Of a stretch of 64,000 nt of DNA, positions 33,309 through 42,160 are shown in pieces. A model generated the notes under the pieces. The model searched no databases. It was not told the origin of the DNA and worked only from the letters and a program-made list of their open reading frames with translations. The stretch covers positions 62,001-126,000 of the forward strand of contig NZ_LQOT01000019.1 in the NCBI RefSeq assembly GCF_002101585.1, written 5' to 3'. Made by a program: the position numbers and the translations under genes. Positions within the stretch are counted from its first letter, which is position 1, and each line of letters begins with the position of its first letter. This DNA is from Mycolicibacter engbaekii (GTDB taxonomy: Bacteria; Actinomycetota; Actinomycetes; Mycobacteriales; Mycobacteriaceae).

Positions 33309-33343
33309 ACCATAGCCCCTCAAGTGCCGTTTGGCCAAAACGG
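33309..33343 (-). promoter_or_regulatory. rplJ promoter region with palindrome
   Basis: TATGGT (complement of 33309-33314) is a possible -10 box about 210 bases upstream of rplJ. The near-palindrome CCGTTTGGCCAAAACGG (33327-33343) covers the -35 position. The interval 33100-33415 has no gene; it holds this promoter, the leader and the inverted repeat next to the ROK gene. Confidence 0.35.
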
Positions 33344-33360
33344 CCCCCCGCAGCCACTCG

Positions 33361-33419
33361 TTGACTCTGCGCCCACCGCGGGGCCTTCTCGCACTTTGTC
33401 GTGGTGGGCGCAGAGTCAA
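33361..33419. repeat. 17-bp inverted repeat at the end of the ROK kinase gene
   Basis: TTGACTCTGCGCCCACC (33361-33377) is repeated as its exact complement at 33403-33419, enclosing 25 bases. The right arm includes the stop codon of the ROK gene. It may be a terminator without a T-run or a small palindromic element of REP or MITE type. Confidence 0.6.
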
Positions 33420-34330
33420 TCCAAGGAGGCCAGCGCGGCGGCGCCCACCAGCCCGGCGTCGCCGCCGAGTTCTGCGGGCACCACCTGCAGCCCGCTGAGG
33501 AAATCGAGCCGGGCCCGCTGCCCCAGCGCAGTCCGCAGCGGCCCGAACAGCACGGCCCCGGACTTGGCGACTCCCCCACCGATGACCACCAGATCCAGAT
33601 CGCACACCGCCGCCACCGAGGTGATCATCACCGCCAGCGCGTCGGTGCCACGCCAGAACGCCTGCACGGCCACCGGGTCACCGGCTTGCGCAGCCGCGGC
33701 CAGCGCCTTGGCGTCGGCCACCGGGGCTTGCGGGACCCAGCCGTTGCTCAGCGCCCAGCGCACCATCGCCGGGCCGGACGCGATGGTCTCCACGCATCCG
33801 CGCCCGCCACAGCGGCACACCTCGCCCTGCGCGTCGACCACGACATGCCCGACGTGCCCCGCATTGCCGGTACGGCCGTGCAGGGGGGTGCCGTCGAGCA
33901 CCAGGCCCCCGCCCACCCCGGTCGACACCACCATCCCGAGCATGGAGCGCGTGCCGCGCCCGGCGCCGTACCGGTACTCGCCGAGCGCCATGCAGACCCC
34001 GTCGCCGCCCAGCCGGACCGGCACGCCGGGCACCGCGGCGGCCACCCGGTCGCGCAGGGCGAAGCCGCGCCAGCCCGCGATATTGAGCGGGCTGACCGTA
34101 CCGACGCCGACGTCGACGGGCCCGGCCGAGCCGATGCCGACCGCGTCCACCCGGCCGCCGGCGGCGTCGAGGGCGCCGGCGATCAGCTCGGCCACCACCG
34201 ACCACACCACCTCGGGGCCCTGGTCGGCCCGGGTGGGCAGGGTGGCGGCGTAGGTCAGCGCCCCGCAGGAATCGACCAGGCCCACGGCGATCTTGGTTCC
34301 GCCGACGTCCAGCGCGAGGGTGGCGCCCAT
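33416..34330 (-). CDS. ROK family sugar kinase (Rv0650-like)
   Basis: This 304-residue kinase has the phosphate-binding LALDVGGTKIAVGLVD at the N-terminus, the ROK signature GHVGHVVVDAQGEVCRCGGR followed by GC, and a conserved zinc-type cysteine cluster C-x-C-G-x2-G-C. ROK kinases phosphorylate glucose, mannose or N-acetyl sugars. Its start overlaps the stop of the alpha-mannosidase gene by one base (TGATG), so mannose released by that enzyme is a plausible substrate. This is inference from context. Confidence 0.92.
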   Translation of the reverse strand: MGATLALDVGGTKIAVGLVDSCGALTYAATLPTRADQGPEVVWSVVAELIAGALDAAGGRVDAVGIGSAGPVDVGVGTVSPLNIAGWRGFALRDRVAAAVPGVPVRLGGDGVCMALGEYRYGAGRGTRSMLGMVVSTGVGGGLVLDGTPLHGRTGNAGHVGHVVVDAQGEVCRCGGRGCVETIASGPAMVRWALSNGWVPQAPVADAKALAAAAQAGDPVAVQAFWRGTDALAVMITSVAAVCDLDLVVIGGGVAKSGAVLFGPLRTALGQRARLDFLSGLQVVPAELGGDAGLVGAAALASLD

Positions 34331-37300
34331 CAGCCGACCGTCACCGGGCTCGGCGCCAGCACCGCTATCGGCACAGCGTTCGTATAGGCCAGCGCACCCG
34401 CCCCGGCGACCCGGACCAGCGCCCACCAGGCGCCCGGCTGGGCCCACGCCGGCGGAGCGATGTCGAAGCCCAGCTCCACGCGCCCCCGGGCCGGCACGAC
34501 GGCACCGACCGCCGGGGGCCCGGCCCACTCCCAGGTGCCCCAGGGACTGATCAGGTGCGCCTCGATCGCCAGGTCGGCGTGGGCGTCGGTGCCGACCGAG
34601 AACGTCAGCCGTCCAGACCGCCCCGCGGTGACCGCGAGTTCCTCGAGGTTGTCGACATAGAGCAGCCGGTCGGTGCCCGGATCCGCGACGCGCACCACCG
34701 TCACGTCTTCGACCGGCTGGGACCAGGCTGGCGGCAGCTCGCCGGACAGGTCGAGTCGCGCCCGCAGCGGGTAGAGCCCGGGGCCGGCGCCGGCCGGCAC
34801 CCGCACGTGCACCGGCACGCGCAGATGCTCCCCGGGCGCCAGGTGCACCCGGTGTTCGTCCGGTGTGACGGTCCAGCCCGGCGGGCACTGCCACGTCACC
34901 GCGCCGGTCAACGTCGAGTCCACGCAGTCGCTGGCCACGGTCAGCTCGAGGGTGTGTTGCGTGCCCGGCTCGGCGTCGATCCGGTGCGGGTGCACCGCCG
35001 GGATCGCCGGCAGACCGCCCAGCGGGGCCGGGCCGCGGTTGTGCAGCCAGTACCGGGCGTACAGCGGCTGCGCCGCCTCCGCCTCCGGCGCCAGGCCGGT
35101 GGCCGCACGGCCCGCACCGCTGCCCTCGACGCGCAGGCGCGCGGTGAGCGTGGCGATCTCGCAGCCGTGCAGCCGGTCGGGAACGGGCTGCTCGAGCGGC
35201 TGTTCCAGGAGATCGGCGCGGCCCAGGACGGTGAGCGTGCCCACGTCGCTGTGCACCGCGACCGCGGCCCCGGTCCCGTGGGTCTCCACCAGCCGCAGGG
35301 TGACGGTGCTCGGGTCGACCGGCGCCGCACTGCCGCGGGCCAGCGGATTTCCCGCCGCCTTGAGCGCACCCAGGCCCACGCCGTCGCCGAGGCGCAGCAA
35401 CGATCCGCTCGCCGGCAGCGGGCCACCGCCGCCGGCCGCCGGGACGGCCCGCAGCGGATCGGCGAACTGCGCGCTGCGCTCCGGGATCTGCGCGTCGCGC
35501 CAGTCGCCGTCACCGGCCACCAGTGCGTGGTCGAAGGTGTGTGTCCAGTGCTGCAGCTGGAAGGCGCTGCCGTCGGGGGCGGCCCGCCGGGGGCCGTCGG
35601 TCCACGACGCCGACGGCCAGCTGGTGCAGGAGCGCAGCAACGCGGTGTGCAGGGTTCCCGCGGTGTCGACGGCGAAACTGGGCACGCCCCGGTTGATCAG
35701 GGCGACGGTGCGCGCCTCGAAGGGCTCCATCTGCGCGCTGACGTCCTGCTCGACCTCGATCTGGGCGTCGGCCAGATCGTCGGCCAACCGGGCGATCTCG
35801 GCCGCCAGCCCGTCGTCGTCGCGGGCGGCGAGCACCAGCACCGGCAGGGCGCGCGGGTGCGTCAGGTCGGCTCCGGGAACCCAGGCCCGCGCCAGCGAGG
35901 TCTGCGCCGGAACCCACACCCTGGCCCGGCCGTGCCGCTCGAGCTGGCCGCGCAGCTCGGCGGTGTACGCCGGATCGGCGTCTGACAGCACCGCCCGGGT
36001 GAAACCGTTGCGGTCCGGCCCGCCCAGGACGATGCGGACGTCGGGCAGGTTGGAGTCGACGCCGAGGTCGCCGTAGCGGGGCCCCTCGGCATGCGAACAG
36101 GTGGCGGTGACTCCGCGCCGCACCAGCGCGACCATCAACTCCCGCGGCGACGCGAAACCGGCCGGGTGGACGACTTCGGCCACCGACACCGCTGCGCTGC
36201 CGCCGCCGGCGTTGATCCGGACGGTCGCCGACAGGCCGAACCACCGGTGGGCGGAGGTGTCCAGGGTGCGGGGGTGCTGTGCCGTGTCCACCGAACGCCC
36301 ACTGGGCTCGTGCAGGACGGCGAAGCCGCGTCCGATCACCGCGTCTGCCACCTCGGCGACGGGCTTGGCGCCGGGGATCGGGCAGGGCCACCGCAGCCGC
36401 AGCAGGTGGTCGGCCCCGGTGAACTCGTGCACGGTCGTGGCACAGTCCACCCGGTCCACCCCGTGCCACAGGGTCAGTGTCTGGGTGTAGGCCAGCACGT
36501 CGCGGATCCGGCCGGACACCACCAGCCGCTGCCCCAGCGGGCCGTGCTGGGCCTGCACGGTCACGGCGGTGGCGACCGCCGAGGTGAACAGGTTGCCGCT
36601 GGGCACCAGATGCCACGGCCCCTCACCGGACTGTGGGTGCCGGGGGTATTCGTCGTAGACGGCGAGCTGGTTGCCCAATCCGCCGTCGACGATCATCTCG
36701 CGGCCCCGGTGGCGCCACGACGTAATGCCGCCACCGCGGGCCGGGTCCGCGACCAGCCGGTGGTGCTCGTTGCCGATCTCGGTGCCGGCCACCGGCCGCC
36801 AGCCGCGGGCATCCGGGGCGGGGATCACCCGGTAGGACCGCCAGCCCAGCGACGGCACGTCACGTGCCAGCCAGCTCAGCGTGCTGCCCCCGTGGTCGAT
36901 GTGGGCGGGCAGCTCGGCGCCGTCGGAGTCGATGACTCGGGCACCGGCCGTCAGCGGTTCCGCCAGGTGCACGGTGACGATGTCGGTCCGGTCCCGGGCC
37001 ACCGGGTTCCACACCACCACGTGCTGTCCGTCGTGACCGGTGTCCACCAGCCCCGACAGCGCCGCCAGAGCCTGGTCGCGGGCGTCGGTGCCCAGCTGCC
37101 AGGCATCCCGCCAGCCGGTCAGCAGGTCCAGATAGACCTGGTCGGCCTCCGAGCCGGTGATCGCGTCGTGGTGGGCGCCGTAACACAGTTGCGCCCAGGC
37201 CTTGGCCAGGGCCGCGTCCGGATAGGGAGCGCCGGTCAGGGCCGCGGCGAACACCGCGAAGCGCTCCGCGCCGAGCGTCGCCTGTTCGGCGGCCCGGTTG

Positions 37301-38508
37301 GCCTGCTTGGTGTCGATGTAGGACACGTGGCAGCCGGTGTAGATCGGGTTCATGTCGCGGGTCTGCGGGGAGGGTTGGGCCCCGCGCCGGCGCAGGTCGG
37401 CGCGCACCGCGGCGAAGAACTCGCGCGGCAGGGCGCAGATGAACCTCGGCCAGGTGTAGCGGGCGTTCCAGTCCCGGTGGATCTGGGTGATCCACCGATT
37501 GGGCGGAGTGAAATCGGTGCCCACCGGCAACAGGACGTTGCGGGTGGCGGCCACCTTCTTCATCTCGACGAACAGCCCGTAGACGTCGTCCTGCGCGGCC
37601 GCCAGCGACGCGCTGGCGTCCATCCACCAGCCGGCCGCGTAGTGCGCGGGCATGTAGTGGGTCAGCAGGCCGCGCCCCGACGGCGCGATCCATTCGAACT
37701 CGGATGCGAACTGCATCCGCCGGGGATCGCCGCGGTCTGCCATCGGGCCCCACTGGTGAAACGGTCCGCGGGCCCAGGCGCTGGACGTCAGCCCGGCGTC
37801 GGCGGCCAGCCCGGGGAACTGGGGATCGTGGCCGAACACGTCCAGCTGCCAGGCCGTGACCGGATCAGCGCCCATGACGTCGCGCTGGAAACCCATCCCG
37901 GCCACCAGGTTGCGAATCGTGGTCTCGGCGTCGGTGAGATTCGTCGACGGCTCGTTGTACGTGCCGCCCATCACCTCGACCCGGCCCTGCGCCATCAGCC
38001 GGCGCAGTTCGGCGCGATCCTGCGGGTGGGTGTCCCAGTAGGGCTTGAGGTAGTCCACCTCGGCCAGGACGAACTTGTACTCGGGGTTCTCGCGCGCCCA
38101 GTCCAGGTGGGCGCGCACCAGGTCGAAGCCGTTGGTCTGCCGGCACGCCCCGAGCGGGTGCTCGGTCCACACGCTGGTGTAGTTGGCCTGGGTGTTCCAC
38201 CACACCGGGTCGTAGTGGAAGTGGCCGATCATGAACAGGGTCCAGCCGGGCTCGGCCACGGTGAAGGTGAAGGCGATGCCGTTGGCCCGCGCGGCCCGTT
38301 GCTGGCCGGGCGTCGGGTCGGCGACCGTCACCGGCACCTCCAGGACACCGCTGCCCGGCTCGGCCGTCGCTTCCCCGGCCAGGCCGTCTCCCTCGATGCG
38401 GACCGCAGCACCCACGGCGGCGTCGCGGTAGCCGACGCGGACCAACTGCACGGGCGCCCCGGGGGGCCCGACGAACTTCTCGGTCGATTCGACGTCGAGG
38501 ATCCGCAT
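34330..38508 (-). CDS. glycoside hydrolase family 38 alpha-mannosidase (Rv0648-like)
   Basis: This 1392-residue protein has an N-terminal extension of about 90 residues and then the GH38 catalytic domain. Zinc ligands are expected at H98 and D100 (GHFHYDPVWWN), the nucleophile at D223 (WQLDVFGHDPQF), and a further histidine in YGAHHDAITGSE. The C-terminal half holds beta domains and ends near a membrane-independent tail. No signal peptide is seen, so it is probably cytosolic and acts on mannosides recycled from the envelope. It is longer than the M. tuberculosis protein as I recall it (about 1215 residues). Confidence 0.93.
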   Translation of the reverse strand: MRILDVESTEKFVGPPGAPVQLVRVGYRDAAVGAAVRIEGDGLAGEATAEPGSGVLEVPVTVADPTPGQQRAARANGIAFTFTVAEPGWTLFMIGHFHYDPVWWNTQANYTSVWTEHPLGACRQTNGFDLVRAHLDWARENPEYKFVLAEVDYLKPYWDTHPQDRAELRRLMAQGRVEVMGGTYNEPSTNLTDAETTIRNLVAGMGFQRDVMGADPVTAWQLDVFGHDPQFPGLAADAGLTSSAWARGPFHQWGPMADRGDPRRMQFASEFEWIAPSGRGLLTHYMPAHYAAGWWMDASASLAAAQDDVYGLFVEMKKVAATRNVLLPVGTDFTPPNRWITQIHRDWNARYTWPRFICALPREFFAAVRADLRRRGAQPSPQTRDMNPIYTGCHVSYIDTKQANRAAEQATLGAERFAVFAAALTGAPYPDAALAKAWAQLCYGAHHDAITGSEADQVYLDLLTGWRDAWQLGTDARDQALAALSGLVDTGHDGQHVVVWNPVARDRTDIVTVHLAEPLTAGARVIDSDGAELPAHIDHGGSTLSWLARDVPSLGWRSYRVIPAPDARGWRPVAGTEIGNEHHRLVADPARGGGITSWRHRGREMIVDGGLGNQLAVYDEYPRHPQSGEGPWHLVPSGNLFTSAVATAVTVQAQHGPLGQRLVVSGRIRDVLAYTQTLTLWHGVDRVDCATTVHEFTGADHLLRLRWPCPIPGAKPVAEVADAVIGRGFAVLHEPSGRSVDTAQHPRTLDTSAHRWFGLSATVRINAGGGSAAVSVAEVVHPAGFASPRELMVALVRRGVTATCSHAEGPRYGDLGVDSNLPDVRIVLGGPDRNGFTRAVLSDADPAYTAELRGQLERHGRARVWVPAQTSLARAWVPGADLTHPRALPVLVLAARDDDGLAAEIARLADDLADAQIEVEQDVSAQMEPFEARTVALINRGVPSFAVDTAGTLHTALLRSCTSWPSASWTDGPRRAAPDGSAFQLQHWTHTFDHALVAGDGDWRDAQIPERSAQFADPLRAVPAAGGGGPLPASGSLLRLGDGVGLGALKAAGNPLARGSAAPVDPSTVTLRLVETHGTGAAVAVHSDVGTLTVLGRADLLEQPLEQPVPDRLHGCEIATLTARLRVEGSGAGRAATGLAPEAEAAQPLYARYWLHNRGPAPLGGLPAIPAVHPHRIDAEPGTQHTLELTVASDCVDSTLTGAVTWQCPPGWTVTPDEHRVHLAPGEHLRVPVHVRVPAGAGPGLYPLRARLDLSGELPPAWSQPVEDVTVVRVADPGTDRLLYVDNLEELAVTAGRSGRLTFSVGTDAHADLAIEAHLISPWGTWEWAGPPAVGAVVPARGRVELGFDIAPPAWAQPGAWWALVRVAGAGALAYTNAVPIAVLAPSPVTVG

Positions 38509-38611
38509 GCCACAACGCTACGGATGCGCGCCCCGCCGGCGGAGCCTTTCGGCGCCCGTCCGCATTCGGTGTGGGTGGCTCAATGTCGGACCCGGCTGGC
38601 AGGCTCGGGTC

Positions 38612-39136
38612 ATGCCCGCCTGGAGTGACTTGCTGGCCGACCAGCTCGACTGGCACTGGAAAAACCAGCTGCGCCCGAGACTGGACGGCCTCACCGACGA
38701 CGAGTACCTGTGGGAGCCGGTGGCCGGCTGCTGGACCGTCCGCCGTGACGGCATCGACTTTGCCTTCCCGGCGCCCGAGCCGGCGCCCTTCACCACCATC
38801 GCCTGGCGGATGGCGCACGTCATCGTCGGCGTGTTCGCCGTGCGCAACCATCACCACTTCGGCGGGCCGCCGGCCGACTACCAGAGCTGGACCTACGCCC
38901 TCGACGCCGCCACCGCGCTGTGCCAGCTCGATGACGCCTACGCAGGCTGGATGGCCGGTGTGCGCGGCCTCGATGCGTCCGCCTTGGACCGGCCCATCGG
39001 CGCGGCGGAGGGGCCGTGGGCCGACCACACCATGGCGGAGCTGGTCGTACACATCCACCGCGAAGCCATCCATCACGGAGCAGAAATCGCCTGCCTGCGT
39101 GACCTGTACACGCACCGACTCGAGCGAAAGGACTAG
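38612..39136 (+). CDS. DinB superfamily protein
   Basis: This 174-residue protein has the four-helix DinB fold pattern (DLLADQLDWHWKNQLRPRLD, later a histidine-rich segment HMIVG-type AHVIVGVFAVRNHHHF and VVHIHREAIHHGAEIACLRD). Histidines of the metal site, one in AWRMAH and two in the last helix, are present. ATG 38612 is chosen since CAGGCT lies six bases before it and could give a leaderless transcript. DinB-like enzymes include bacillithiol and mycothiol S-transferases; the thiol here is not established. It precedes another DinB protein by three bases. Confidence 0.82.
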   Translation: MPAWSDLLADQLDWHWKNQLRPRLDGLTDDEYLWEPVAGCWTVRRDGIDFAFPAPEPAPFTTIAWRMAHVIVGVFAVRNHHHFGGPPADYQSWTYALDAATALCQLDDAYAGWMAGVRGLDASALDRPIGAAEGPWADHTMAELVVHIHREAIHHGAEIACLRDLYTHRLERKD

Positions 39137-39139
39137 ACC

Positions 39140-39742
39140 ATGCCTGGGCTTGCCTCACCGGTGACCGACGAACGCGACGCGCTGCGCCAATTTGTGGCCT
39201 ATCACCAAAGCGCCTACTTCGCGGTGGCCTACGGCCTGACCGACGAGCAGGCGCGTGCCACCCCGACCGCCAGTTCCCTGTCGATCGGCGCTTTGATCAA
39301 GCACGCCACCGGGATGCAACGCAGCTGGATGTCCCGCGTCGCCGCCGCACCGGCAGCGCCGGCCGCAGACAGCCGAACGGGCGAGGAGAGGGCCCGCGAA
39401 TACCAGGACGAGTACGTACTGCGCCACGACGAAAGCCTCTCCGGGGCGCTGGAGGCGTTCGCGGCACAAAACGCCGAGACACTCCGCCTGCTGGAGTCCG
39501 CCGACCTCGACGCCGCGGTGCCGGTACCGCGTGACGCACCGTGGTTTCCCGCCGACGTCGACGCGTGGACGGTGCGCTGGGTCTTCCATCACGTGATCAA
39601 CGAGCTGGCGCGGCATGCCGGGCACGCCGACATCATCCGGGAAAGCATCGACGGGGCCACCATGTACGAACTGATCGCCGGGTTCGAAGGCTGGGAACCG
39701 ACCGCATGGCTGGCCCCCTGGCGACCGGGCGCCACGGCGTAG
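39140..39742 (+). CDS. DinB family protein (DUF664 type)
   Basis: This 200-residue protein is a second DinB-fold protein, with SIGALIKHATGMQRSWMSRV in the second helix and VFHHVINELARHAGHADIIR in the last, carrying the metal-binding histidines H54, H154/H155 and H162 (approximate). A tryptophan-rich tail GWEPTAWLAPW ends the protein. AAAGGA precedes the ATG by nine bases. With the preceding gene it forms a pair of divergent paralogues in one operon, possibly mycothiol-dependent transferases. In mycobacteria this family is expanded. Confidence 0.85.
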   Translation: MPGLASPVTDERDALRQFVAYHQSAYFAVAYGLTDEQARATPTASSLSIGALIKHATGMQRSWMSRVAAAPAAPAADSRTGEERAREYQDEYVLRHDESLSGALEAFAAQNAETLRLLESADLDAAVPVPRDAPWFPADVDAWTVRWVFHHVINELARHAGHADIIRESIDGATMYELIAGFEGWEPTAWLAPWRPGATA

Positions 39743-39792
39743 CACAGTGCGCTGGCGGAGAACTTCCGCCGCTGATTTGGCAGACTGCAGCA

Positions 39793-41148
39793 ATGAGTTC
39801 GACCCCACCCCGCCAGGTCGCCCAGCTCGATCGGGTGCCGTTGCCGGTTGAGGCGGCCCGCATCGGTGTGACGGGCTGGCAGCTCGCCCGCGCCGCCACC
39901 CGTGTTTTCACCCGGCTGCTCTCGCCGGGGCCGATTCAGCAGAAGGTGATCCGCGAGCTGCCCCAGACGTTCGCCGACTTGGGTCCCACCTACGTCAAGT
40001 TCGGCCAGATCATCGCCTCGAGCCCCGGCGCGTTCGGCGAGCCGCTGTCGCGGGAGTTCCGCGGGCTGCTCGACGCCGTCCCCCCTGCCGACCCGGCCGA
40101 AGTCCACCAGTTGTTCGTCGAAGAACTGGGCGCCGCGCCGCAGGAGCTGTTCGCCAAGTTCGACGAGACCCCGATCGCATCGGCGTCGATCGCCCAGGTG
40201 CACTTCGCCACCCTGCACAGCGGCGAGGAGGTGGTGGTCAAGATCCAGCGACCGGGCATCCGCCGCCGGGTCGCCGCCGACCTGCAGATCCTCAAGCGGT
40301 TCGCGCAGCTGGTCGAGCTGGCCAAGCTGGGCCGGCGGCTGTCGGCCGGGGATGTGGTCGCCGATTTCGCCGACAACCTGGCCGAGGAACTGGATTTCCG
40401 CATCGAGGGCCAATCGATGCAGACCTGGGTCTCGCATCTGCACGCCTCTCCCCTGGGCCGCAACATCAAGGTGCCCGACGTGCACTGGGACTTCACCAGC
40501 GAGCGGGTCCTGACCATGGAGCGGGTGTCGGGGCTGCGCATCGACGACGCGCCCGCCATCCGCAAGGCCGGATTCGACGGCGTGGAGCTGGTCAAGGCAC
40601 TGCTGTTCTCCACCTTCGAGGGCGGACTGCGGCACGGGCTGTTCCACGGCGACCTGCACGCCGGCAACCTGCTGGTCGACGACCAGGGCCGGGTGGTGTT
40701 CCTGGACTTCGGCATCATGGGGCGCATCGACCCGCGCACCCGCTGGCTGCTGCGCGAGCTGGTGTATGCGCTGCTGGTCAAAAAGGACCACGCCGCCGCC
40801 GGCAAGATCGTGGTGCTGATGGGTGCGGTGGGCACCGTCAAGCCCGAGGGTCAGGCCGCCAAAGACCTCGAGGCGTTCGCCACGCCACTGACCATGAAGT
40901 CGCTGGGCGACATGTCGTACGCCGAGATCGGTCGGCAGCTCGGGGCACTGGCCGACGCCTACGACGTCAAGCTGCCGCGTGAGCTGGTTCTGATCGGCAA
41001 GCAGTTCCTCTATGTGGAGCGGTACATGAAGCTGCTGGCCCCGCGCTGGCAGATGATGTCGGATCCGCAGCTGACCGGCTACTTCGCCAACTTCATGGTC
41101 GATGTCAGCCGCGAGCACAAAGACCACACCGAAGAGCCGGGAGTCTGA
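39793..41148 (+). CDS. ABC1/UbiB-family atypical kinase (Rv0647c-like)
   Basis: This 451-residue protein has the UbiB kinase-like fold: the KxGQ-type motif (TYVKFGQIIAS), an alanine-rich nucleotide loop (ASASIAQVHFA), the lysine in VVVKIQRPGI, the catalytic loop HGDLHAGNLLVD and the metal motif FLDFGIMG. It has no transmembrane segments at the C-terminus that I can see. The family takes part in isoprenoid-lipid and quinone biosynthesis. The frame start upstream at 39541 is rejected; ATG 39793 follows CAGACT by six bases. lipG starts three bases after its stop. Confidence 0.92.
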   Translation: MSSTPPRQVAQLDRVPLPVEAARIGVTGWQLARAATRVFTRLLSPGPIQQKVIRELPQTFADLGPTYVKFGQIIASSPGAFGEPLSREFRGLLDAVPPADPAEVHQLFVEELGAAPQELFAKFDETPIASASIAQVHFATLHSGEEVVVKIQRPGIRRRVAADLQILKRFAQLVELAKLGRRLSAGDVVADFADNLAEELDFRIEGQSMQTWVSHLHASPLGRNIKVPDVHWDFTSERVLTMERVSGLRIDDAPAIRKAGFDGVELVKALLFSTFEGGLRHGLFHGDLHAGNLLVDDQGRVVFLDFGIMGRIDPRTRWLLRELVYALLVKKDHAAAGKIVVLMGAVGTVKPEGQAAKDLEAFATPLTMKSLGDMSYAEIGRQLGALADAYDVKLPRELVLIGKQFLYVERYMKLLAPRWQMMSDPQLTGYFANFMVDVSREHKDHTEEPGV

Positions 41149-41150
41149 CC

Positions 41151-42056
41151 GTGGAGATACGCAGCGGCCGCGCCCGCTCGGGGGATCTGGAGATCTTCTA
41201 CGAAGACTTGGGCAACCCCGAGGATCCCCCGGTGCTGCTGGTGATGGGACTGGGAGCCCAACTGCTGCTGTGGCGCACCGGCTTCTGCGAGAAGCTGGTG
41301 GCCCAGGGCCACCGGGTGATCCGCTTCGACAACCGCGACGTCGGCCTGTCCAGCAAGCTCGACCACCACCGCGGACGTGACGCGGTGGTCCCGCGCATGG
41401 CCCGGTTCTGGCTGGGTAAGCCCAGCCCGGCGCCCTACACCCTCGAAGACATGGCCGACGACGCCGCCGCCCTGCTGGACCACCTGGGTATCGAGCAGGC
41501 GCATGTGGTCGGCGCCTCGATGGGGGGCATGATCGCGCAGGTGTTCGCGGCCCGGTTCGCCACCCGGACCCGTTCGCTGGCCATCATCTTCTCCAGCAAC
41601 AACCGGCGTTTCCTGCCGCCGCCGGCGCCGCGGGCGCTGATGGCGCTGCTGACCGGACCGTCGCCGGACTCCCCGCGCGAGGTGATCATCGACAATGCGG
41701 TGCGAGCCAGCCGGATCATCGGCAGCCCCGGTTACCCGACGCCGGAAGAGAAACTGCGGGCCAACATCATCGAGGCCTACGAGCGCAGCTACTACCCGTG
41801 GGGGATCGCCCGCCAATTCGGGGCCATCCTGGCCAGCGGCAGCCTGGCCGCCTACGACCGGCTGATCACGGCGCCCACCGTGGTCATCCACGGCCTGGCC
41901 GACAAGCTCATGCGCCCGGCGGGAGGACGCGCGATCGCCGAGACCATCGAATCGGCACGCCTGGTCTTGTTCGAGGGTATGGGCCACGACCTGCCCGAAG
42001 AGCTCTGGGACCCGTTGATCAGCGAGCTGACCACCACATTTGCTGCAGGACGGTAA
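41151..42056 (+). CDS. lipG: alpha/beta hydrolase LipG
   Basis: This 301-residue alpha/beta hydrolase has the nucleophile elbow GASMGG (S123), an aspartate in VIHGLADKLM and a histidine in EGMGHDLPEE. It begins with GTG at 41151, two bases after the kinase gene. The M. tuberculosis LipG is a cell-envelope-associated esterase/phospholipase. Here it is between the kinase and the mycolate methyltransferase genes in one plus-strand unit, the order found in M. tuberculosis. Confidence 0.92.
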   Translation: MEIRSGRARSGDLEIFYEDLGNPEDPPVLLVMGLGAQLLLWRTGFCEKLVAQGHRVIRFDNRDVGLSSKLDHHRGRDAVVPRMARFWLGKPSPAPYTLEDMADDAAALLDHLGIEQAHVVGASMGGMIAQVFAARFATRTRSLAIIFSSNNRRFLPPPAPRALMALLTGPSPDSPREVIIDNAVRASRIIGSPGYPTPEEKLRANIIEAYERSYYPWGIARQFGAILASGSLAAYDRLITAPTVVIHGLADKLMRPAGGRAIAETIESARLVLFEGMGHDLPEELWDPLISELTTTFAAGR

Positions 42057-42160
42057 CCAGGCCCGGCCACGCGGCAGTGGTCAAAGCCACGCCGAAGTGC
42101 TCCGAACGGACCAGCAACGGTAGTCTGACCACACCCTCCCCCTCATGAGACAGATCGCGA

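Noticed and set aside
33361..33419. Standard terminator
   Set aside because: The stem is perfect, but no T-run follows and the loop is 25 bases, so it is listed as a repeat with termination only as one possibility.
36091..38628. Long plus-strand frame opposite the alpha-mannosidase gene
   Set aside because: It is antisense to an intact GH38 gene and its translation has no domain or start signal.
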